Position numbers and translations under genes: made by a program
The notes under the pieces: generated by a model
Seen by the model: only the letters and a program-made list of their open reading frames with translations
Told to the model about the DNA's origin: nothing
Databases searched by the model: none
DNA from: Anaerolineae bacterium
Lineage (GTDB): Bacteria; Chloroflexota; Anaerolineae; Aggregatilineales; UBA2796
Reading direction: 5' to 3'
DNA length: 35,422 nucleotides
NCBI GenBank assembly: GCA_025055255.1
Contig: JANWYI010000017.1
Location: forward strand, 1-35,422
Shown: positions 30,844 to 35,422 of the stretch, in pieces
Layout of the letters: each line of letters starts with the position of its first letter
Position numbering within the stretch: the first letter of the stretch is position 1

Positions 30844-32346
30844 CTAGTCGCCAGTAGCAGTTGCTGGTGCCGTCTTGGCAGCTCTGCCATTGGTCGGCGC
30901 GATCACAGTTGGATCGCCCAGTACATACTCCGGGTAGCTGACCATGCCGTGTTCGTAGGCATCCAAGCCCATCTTCTCGCCTTCTTCTGGCACGCGCAAG
31001 CCGACCGTTGCCTTGATGATGGCGAACATGATCGCGCTGGAGACCAGCACGAAGGCTGCTACCGCGACAATGCCAATAGCCTGTGAGATGAGCTGCGCAA
31101 CGCCGCCGCCGTGCAACAGACCTGTCTTCCCGTGGAACAGTCCAACTGCCAATGTTCCCCAGACGCCAGCAAAGCCATGCACTGGCACAGCGCCGACGGC
31201 GTCATCAACGCGCAGACGTTCCAAAAGCAGCGTGCCAAAGTACATCACCAAGCCGCCAATCGCGCCAATGATGAGCGCTTCAGTTGGCGTCACAAAAGCG
31301 CACGGCGCTGTGATTGCCACCAAGCCTGCTAGTGTGCCGTTCAGCATCGGCGGCAACTGCGGCTTGCCAACAACAACCCAGTTAGCGAACAAGGCTGCTG
31401 CAGCGCCACCTGCAGCTGCTAAGTTCGTGGTGACTGTGATCAAGCCAATCGCGGCGCCATCAGCGCTCAGCTGTGAGCCAGGATTGAAGCCGAACCAGCC
31501 GAACCACAGAATGAACGTGCCAAGCGTCGCTGCCGTCATGTTGTGACCGAGCATTGGCTTAGCGTCTTTACCGAAACGCCCTAGACGTGGACCGAGAAAG
31601 ATTGCACCCATCAAGCCGATCCATGCGCCTGTTGAATGCACGACCGTTGAGCCTGCGAAGTCCGTAAATGGCGTCTCCAGCTTGGCAAGCCAGCCGCCGC
31701 CCCAAATCCAGTGACCGACTACCGGGTAGATCACTGCGCTGGCGATCAAGCTATAGAGCAAGTAGCCACGGAACTCAGTGCGTCCGCCCATTGCACCAGA
31801 GGCGATTGTCGCCGCTGTACCTGCGAAGACTAGCTGGAAGAAGAAGAAGGCGTAAGTTGGCACAGTTAAGCCGGGATACGTCTCCGGAATGCCGCTCAGG
31901 AAGAACCATTCAGTGCCAAATAAGCCGTTGCTGGCGCCGAACATGATCCCAAAGCCGACAGCGCCGAACATGATCGAGGCAGCGGCAAAGTCAAACAGGT
32001 TCTTCATCATAATGTTGACCACGTGCTTCACGCTGACAAAGCCTGCCTCCAGCAAGGCGAAGCCTGCCTGCATGAAAAAGACAAGGAACGCGGCAACCAG
32101 TAGCCAGACCGTATCCAAGTTTGCTTGGAATTTAGCGAGCTGCTTCGCTAGATCGTCCTCTTGTGCTACGGTCTTGCCCGTCTCAGGCGCATCAAGACTT
32201 GCCGCTGGCGTATTCAGAGCCGCTTCTGCAGCGCGCTGATCGGCGCTGGCAGGCGAAACAGCTGCTCTGCTCAGCAGGAAGGCGAGCGCAAATAGCACGA
32301 GCGCCATCAGCACAGTCCGCGCAGTAATACGACGTTTCTTGAGCAT
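30844..32346 (-). CDS. amt: Ammonium transporter Amt
   Basis: 500 residues from the ATG at 32346, which has GGGGGA eight bases upstream. An ATG 14 codons earlier lacks a ribosome binding site. A signal peptide (TVLMALVLFALAFLLSRAAV to SASADQ-like cleavage) and a Gln/Ala-rich linker precede the eleven-helix channel. Family marks are FMQAGFALLEAGFVSVKHV, FQLVFAGTAATIASGAM, the first pore histidine in VVHSTGAWIG and the second in VPVHGFAGVWGTLAVG. The cytoplasmic tail has GEKMGLDAYEHG, the PII-binding type. It takes up ammonium. No glnB/glnK gene is adjacent, unlike many operons. A perfect hairpin terminator follows. Confidence 0.94.
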   Translation of the reverse strand: MLKKRRITARTVLMALVLFALAFLLSRAAVSPASADQRAAEAALNTPAASLDAPETGKTVAQEDDLAKQLAKFQANLDTVWLLVAAFLVFFMQAGFALLEAGFVSVKHVVNIMMKNLFDFAAASIMFGAVGFGIMFGASNGLFGTEWFFLSGIPETYPGLTVPTYAFFFFQLVFAGTAATIASGAMGGRTEFRGYLLYSLIASAVIYPVVGHWIWGGGWLAKLETPFTDFAGSTVVHSTGAWIGLMGAIFLGPRLGRFGKDAKPMLGHNMTAATLGTFILWFGWFGFNPGSQLSADGAAIGLITVTTNLAAAGGAAAALFANWVVVGKPQLPPMLNGTLAGLVAITAPCAFVTPTEALIIGAIGGLVMYFGTLLLERLRVDDAVGAVPVHGFAGVWGTLAVGLFHGKTGLLHGGGVAQLISQAIGIVAVAAFVLVSSAIMFAIIKATVGLRVPEEGEKMGLDAYEHGMVSYPEYVLGDPTVIAPTNGRAAKTAPATATGD

Positions 32347-32460
32347 TTCGATTTTCCCCCGTGTCTTATGCCCAATAGAGTTAGCCATAGACGTTCAACA
32401 GGATAGAAAATCGCTCTATGCCCTGAAACGTGCGCCTTCGCAGAATTTTTGAACGGTATT

Positions 32461-32521
32461 TCTCGGCGCTTTTACCGAATCAGGTCAGTTACCTAAAACG
32501 AACTTTTGTAAAATGCCGAGA
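32461..32521 (-). repeat. Long inverted repeat upstream of amt
   Basis: TCTCGGCGCTTTTAC (32461-32475) pairs with GTAAAATGCCGAGA (32508-32521) with one small bulge, around a 32-nt centre containing the small repeat AGGT-N5-ACCT. It lies about 115 bases upstream of the amt start. It could be a folded leader of the amt mRNA, an operator region for a nitrogen regulator, or a terminator. I cannot decide. The rest of 32347-32583 shows no gene. Confidence 0.45.
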
Positions 32522-32583
32522 GAATGTGCGCTTCCTTTGTACAACTTGCCCATCTTGCCGAGTCGCTGCTGTAGGATTGACTG

Positions 32584-33492
32584 TCAGATGAGCAAGCGCA
32601 GAATGGCAGGCGTGAGATCAGTCAGCGCGTTGATCTGCTCGGCAACGCTATGCCGCGCAGCGCCGATCACGACTGTTGGCACAGGATTTTCAGTGTGCTT
32701 GCGATGAGAAAGGTCTTCAAGATTGCCGTGGTCGCTTGTGATGACGATCAGACCCTGTGAGTCGTCCCATGCGTCCAGCAAAGCTGCTAAGACAGCGTCA
32801 AAGCGCTCTAAGAAGGCAATTCCGCGCTCTAGGTCTCTGTGATGTCCGATTTCATCAGTCAACCACGTGGAAAATAGGCTGAAGTCGTGCTGACAAGCTA
32901 GGTCTGCCAGCAAGGCGCCTGCCTCGCGCGGCGTATGAACGGGCACGTCAGGCAAGTTCAAAACATCCCGCCAGCCATCGCCTAGAAAATCAGGGCTGAG
33001 CGCGCGCCGTGCCTGTAGCGCGTCCAGCGACGGCAATGGCACGCCTGCTACATACGCCGCGTGTTGCATAGCAGTCCGCAGACGCTTGCCGCTCGCCAGC
33101 TCGGCGAGATAATGCGGCGGATGTGCATCAAGGCGCCCACAGCGCAATCCGTGTGCAACCAGACGCGTGTAAAGGTTGTCCTGCGCTAAAATGGCGCGAA
33201 TGCGCTTATCAGGATACGGTCCGTAGTGTTCGCCAAGCTCAGCGGGCACATTGCGCCCTGTCAGAATGGTCGCCTGACCAGTGGCGCTCTGAGGTCTGCC
33301 TGTCACGCCGAGTCGCGCGTCTGTTGGAATGAAGGTTGCGCGTCCTGAGTCAAGACGCGGCGCGCTGCGTAGCCATTTGTAGCCGCCGCTGAGCGACTCT
33401 AACGTCGGCAACTGTGCCGCTGCAAACGGATTGCAGTCTGGGTCATCCTCGCCCAAGCCGATGCCGTCAAGGAACAAGAGCAGGACGCGCAC
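32584..33492 (-). CDS. Metalloenzyme of the alkaline phosphatase/iPGM superfamily
   Basis: 302 residues from a GTG nine bases after the esterase stop, with GAGG eight bases upstream. It opens with VLLLFLDGIGLGEDDP (metal-binding Asp9), has PQSATGQATILTGRN (candidate nucleophile Ser69 or Thr71), TDEIGHHRD (Asp and His ligands), and TSDHGNLEDLSHRKHTENPVP (Asp, His, His). This is the metal-binding core of cofactor-independent phosphoglycerate mutases and phosphopentomutases, but without the inserted iPGM phosphotransferase domain (iPGM is ~510 residues). It is therefore probably a phosphatase or mutase of unknown substrate. It is the last gene of a five-gene overlapping operon. Confidence 0.85.
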   Translation of the reverse strand: MRVLLLFLDGIGLGEDDPDCNPFAAAQLPTLESLSGGYKWLRSAPRLDSGRATFIPTDARLGVTGRPQSATGQATILTGRNVPAELGEHYGPYPDKRIRAILAQDNLYTRLVAHGLRCGRLDAHPPHYLAELASGKRLRTAMQHAAYVAGVPLPSLDALQARRALSPDFLGDGWRDVLNLPDVPVHTPREAGALLADLACQHDFSLFSTWLTDEIGHHRDLERGIAFLERFDAVLAALLDAWDDSQGLIVITSDHGNLEDLSHRKHTENPVPTVVIGAARHSVAEQINALTDLTPAILRLLI

Positions 33493-33501
33493 GTAGCTGC
33501 C

Positions 33502-34221
33502 TCAGTCATGTCCGCCGATGTACAGGCGCACCATTTTGAACCAGTATTGCCAATCATGCGCCCAGCCGTCCCATTCGCGCAGCGCATTCCCAATGCCTTT
33601 GCTCCACAGCAAGCCTGAGAGCGCACGCGCGCTCTCAATCAGCCGATCTTCCCTGCCTGTTGCCATGATGATGTCCATGCGGCGCAGCGCTTCCAGTCGC
33701 CACGGCTCGTGCTCGCCTGCAATGAACTGCATCGGATTATTGAAATAGACGTTTTCATCACTGTAGCCGCCTGTCATCATGCGGATATCGTACAGTCCGC
33801 TCAGACCGAGTATCCGATTGACGGCATCAGGATGTTTCAAGCCGAAGTTCATAGCGTGATAGGCGCCGAAACTCGCGCCTAGGGTGATCAAGAACGGATT
33901 CGGATTGACGTAGCGCGTGAATGGCAATACTTCGTTGTACAGATAGCCGTCATACTGCGCATAGCGATAGGCACGCCCTGCAGGGTGCGCCCAGAAGGCG
34001 TACCAGTGTTCCCAGTCGAGCGCCTCAACACAGAACATCTGCAGCCAGCCATTTTCGAAGTGATCGGAGAGCGCTGCGACCATGCCGAAGTCCTCTAGCT
34101 CATAGAAACGTCCTTTCGAAGTCGGAAAGGCGAGGACTCGTGCGCCGCTGTGACCGAAGACCAGCATTTCCATGTCGCGGTTGAGCGATGGACTGTACCA
34201 ACGGACATATTCGCGCTTCAT
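33502..34221 (-). CDS. Putative esterase, alpha/beta hydrolase fold
   Basis: 239 residues. The catalytic triad can be placed: Ser117 in LGASFGAYHA (GxSxG), Asp192 in ATGREDRL, and His222 in GWAHDWQYW. The N-terminus MKREYVRWYSPSLNRDMEMLVFGHSG and the DWEHWYAFWAHP region fit the COG4947-like esterases related to esterase D. There is no signal peptide. The start directly follows the previous stop (TAGATG), with AAGGAG 12 bases upstream. Substrate unknown. It sits between an Nfu N-domain gene and a phosphatase-like gene in one operon. Confidence 0.83.
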   Translation of the reverse strand: MKREYVRWYSPSLNRDMEMLVFGHSGARVLAFPTSKGRFYELEDFGMVAALSDHFENGWLQMFCVEALDWEHWYAFWAHPAGRAYRYAQYDGYLYNEVLPFTRYVNPNPFLITLGASFGAYHAMNFGLKHPDAVNRILGLSGLYDIRMMTGGYSDENVYFNNPMQFIAGEHEPWRLEALRRMDIIMATGREDRLIESARALSGLLWSKGIGNALREWDGWAHDWQYWFKMVRLYIGGHD

Positions 34222-34554
34222 CTAGAGGAAGAACTCCTTGAGAGCGTCAGTGATTTCGTCGAGCAAGGTGTGCCATTCGACATTAGGCTGACGGCGAACG
34301 ATCAGGCGCGTGCCATCTAGCTCTAGCGCTGCTAAGCCTTCGATCTGAAACAAGAATTGCGCCAATGGCGAGCCTTCCTCGCCTTCAGCACGACTGGCGT
34401 AGCGCTCAGCGCCATCAGGTGCAAGGTCAAGGTTAGTGTGCAAAATGACCAAGTCGGGATCGAGCGTGTACTCAGGTTCAAGTGAGATGTACTCGGACAT
34501 GCGCTCAAGAATAGCACAGCGCTCAGACTTGCACAACGGCTTTTCGGCGCTCAT
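34222..34554 (-). CDS. Stand-alone Nfu N-terminal domain protein
   Basis: 110 residues. The core GEEGSPLAQFLFQIEGL, ALELDGTRLIVRRQPNVEW and LLDEITDALKEFF match the Nfu N-terminal domain (SPLAxxLFxIxGV...ItVxK...W...I). The CxxC NifU-like domain that holds Fe-S clusters in full Nfu proteins is absent. It may help deliver or regulate Fe-S assembly, but that is inference. The start at 34554 overlaps the upstream stop (ATGA). An ATG at 34500 could be used instead: it would remove 18 residues and has a -10-like TGCTATTCT just before it. Confidence 0.72.
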   Translation of the reverse strand: MSAEKPLCKSERCAILERMSEYISLEPEYTLDPDLVILHTNLDLAPDGAERYASRAEGEEGSPLAQFLFQIEGLAALELDGTRLIVRRQPNVEWHTLLDEITDALKEFFL

Positions 34555-34994
34555 TCCAGCTCTAGCTTGAGCGTAGTACGTCCAATGGAGATGATGTCGC
34601 CAGCACTGATCACTACAGGCTCTTGAATACGGTAGCCGTTCAGCAGCGTGCCATTGCTACTGCCACGATCCTCAAGCCACCACTGACCGTTGCGCAGCGT
34701 AATGAGCGCATGTTCGCTGCTGGCGAAGCTATCTTCAAGGATGACCGTATTAGTCGGCGCTCTGCCAAGACTGGTCAGCGGCAAGAGCGGATAGCTCTTG
34801 CCGATAGCCAAGTCGCTCTCCGATACGCCGACGACGACGAGGCGTCCGCGCCTGCGCGTGCGCGTCTCGATCTCTTCGCGCGCAAGGCGTAGGTCTTGCC
34901 ATAGAAAAGCGATGACGGCGCCGAAAAAGATCAGCAGCAGCGCGCCAACAAGCAGGCGTAAAGCTAGCAAGACGACATCCTGAGACATCATCAC
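34551..34994 (-). CDS. FHA-domain protein with N-terminal membrane helix (FhaB-like)
   Basis: 147 residues starting in a run of three ATG codons. One membrane helix (about 8-31, LLALRLLVGALLLIFFGAVIAFL) is followed by a basic stretch ETRTRRRGR and a forkhead-associated domain. The phosphothreonine-binding residues are visible: SLGRAPTN, SFASSEHALI (Ser, His) and GSSNGTLLNG (Asn, Gly). FHA domains bind pThr peptides made by Ser/Thr kinases. Size and order match FhaB of the actinobacterial/Chloroflexota cell-division cluster, where it acts with PknB/PstP, FtsW and penicillin-binding proteins. It overlaps both neighbours by four bases. Confidence 0.88.
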   Translation of the reverse strand: MMMSQDVVLLALRLLVGALLLIFFGAVIAFLWQDLRLAREEIETRTRRRGRLVVVGVSESDLAIGKSYPLLPLTSLGRAPTNTVILEDSFASSEHALITLRNGQWWLEDRGSSNGTLLNGYRIQEPVVISAGDIISIGRTTLKLELE

Positions 34995-35422
34995 TGTGAC
35001 TCAGGCGTTAGAGGCGAGTGCATCTGCGTATCATGGTGCGCTTGAGGCGCAGTTGGCTCATCTTCCATGTAGACCAACAGCACCTGCGATAGTCCGATCA
35101 CATCGCCTGATTTCAAGAGGCACTCTGTGATGCGATGTCCATTGACGAAAGTGCCGCCACGACTGTTGAGATCGTAGATGACATAGCGTCCAAAGCGCAG
35201 GCGCAGCTGCGCATGATAGCGCGAGACATACGGACTATCAATAGCAATGTGATTATCGCGCCGCCTGCCAAGATTGATGACAGGGCGCTCTAGCGGAAAA
35301 ACTTGCCCGTTGTAAAGCAGCTGCGGGTTGCGCATCTGAAGCGGCAACGGCAGATCGCTGAGCGCAAGTAGCTCGGTTGAGGTAGCATCTTCCTCACCAT
35401 GAAAGGCTTGCACCTGTAAACT
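34991..35422 (-). CDS. FHA-domain protein, 5' end beyond the window (FhaA-like)
   Basis: At least 143 residues. The frame stays open to the right edge (the codons before the GTG at 35413 contain no stop), so the N-terminus lies outside. An FHA domain is clear: VINLGRRRDNHIAID, SPYVSRYHAQLRLR (Ser, Arg, His) and DLNSRGGTFVNGHRI (Asn, Gly). A short acidic and His/Pro tail follows. In related genomes a gene placed here has an N-terminal DUF3662 domain (FhaA). That part is not visible, so the identification is by context. The stop overlaps the next gene's ATG. Partner kinase and phosphatase genes would be expected beyond the window. Confidence 0.82.
   Translation of the reverse strand, partial: SLQVQAFHGEEDATSTELLALSDLPLPLQMRNPQLLYNGQVFPLERPVINLGRRRDNHIAIDSPYVSRYHAQLRLRFGRYVIYDLNSRGGTFVNGHRITECLLKSGDVIGLSQVLLVYMEDEPTAPQAHHDTQMHSPLTPESQ

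Overview
The window looks like a chromosomal segment of a member of the Chloroflexota, probably Anaerolineae-like. This is inferred from gene content and style, not from a marker gene. The clues are a monoderm-type YidC, a very long Thr/Pro-rich 'TPTxTPT' lipoprotein with SH3, CARDB and SGNH-like domains, an FhaA/FhaB-type pair of FHA proteins, ArnT-like membrane glycosyltransferases with an extracytoplasmic C-terminal domain, and frequent GTG/TTG starts. There are no rRNAs, tRNAs, insertion sequences, phage genes or CRISPR arrays. It reads as ordinary core genome packed into short operons.

Layout. (1) 1-5738, mostly +: the tail of a membrane glycosyltransferase, a terminator, then the ribosomal protein/RNase P/membrane insertion cluster rpmH-rnpA-yidD-[beta-propeller lipoprotein]-yidC-khpB, followed by a PfkB-type kinase and an SGNH hydrolase. 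rpmH (432-605) is a short gene found by reading the sequence directly. No dnaA or oriC is visible upstream. (2) 5742-8353, -: a tandem pair of M42 aminopeptidases, one with complete active-site residues and one that has lost nearly all of them, then a small unknown protein. (3) 8354-10454, +: sufS behind two strong inverted repeats, then a DM13-like membrane-anchored protein. (4) 10451-14994, -: two operons, pcm-glycosyltransferase and MoxR ATPase-sugar epimerase/isomerase. (5) 15078-16754, +: a metallophosphoesterase, an unknown protein and a 2Fe-2S ferredoxin, closed by a hairpin. (6) 16812-18380, -: a secreted PhoA-like phosphatase lacking all three zinc-binding histidines, downstream of a PHO-box-like array with 11-bp period. 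(7) 18718-21584, +: a PadR regulator with a likely autoregulatory operator, an ECF-type sigma factor with a candidate anti-sigma factor, and fabH. (8) 21581-27758, -: a small membrane protein, a Rel (p)ppGpp enzyme, a PUA-less proB, and copZ-copA copper export. (9) 27885-32346, -: the repeat-rich lipoprotein and an Amt ammonium transporter. (10) 32584-35422, -: a five-gene overlapping operon of two FHA proteins, an Nfu N-domain protein, an esterase and an iPGM-like metalloenzyme, running off the right end.

Most intergenic gaps are short. Two convergent gene pairs share overlapping stop codons. Many promoters show an extended -10 of the form TGCTANAAT. I found no multi-gene defence or mobile system. 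The points most worth a second look are the active/dead M42 pair, the His-less PhoA homologue under a PHO-box-like array, the propeller lipoprotein placed between yidD and yidC, and an apparent near absence of the tetranucleotide GGCC.
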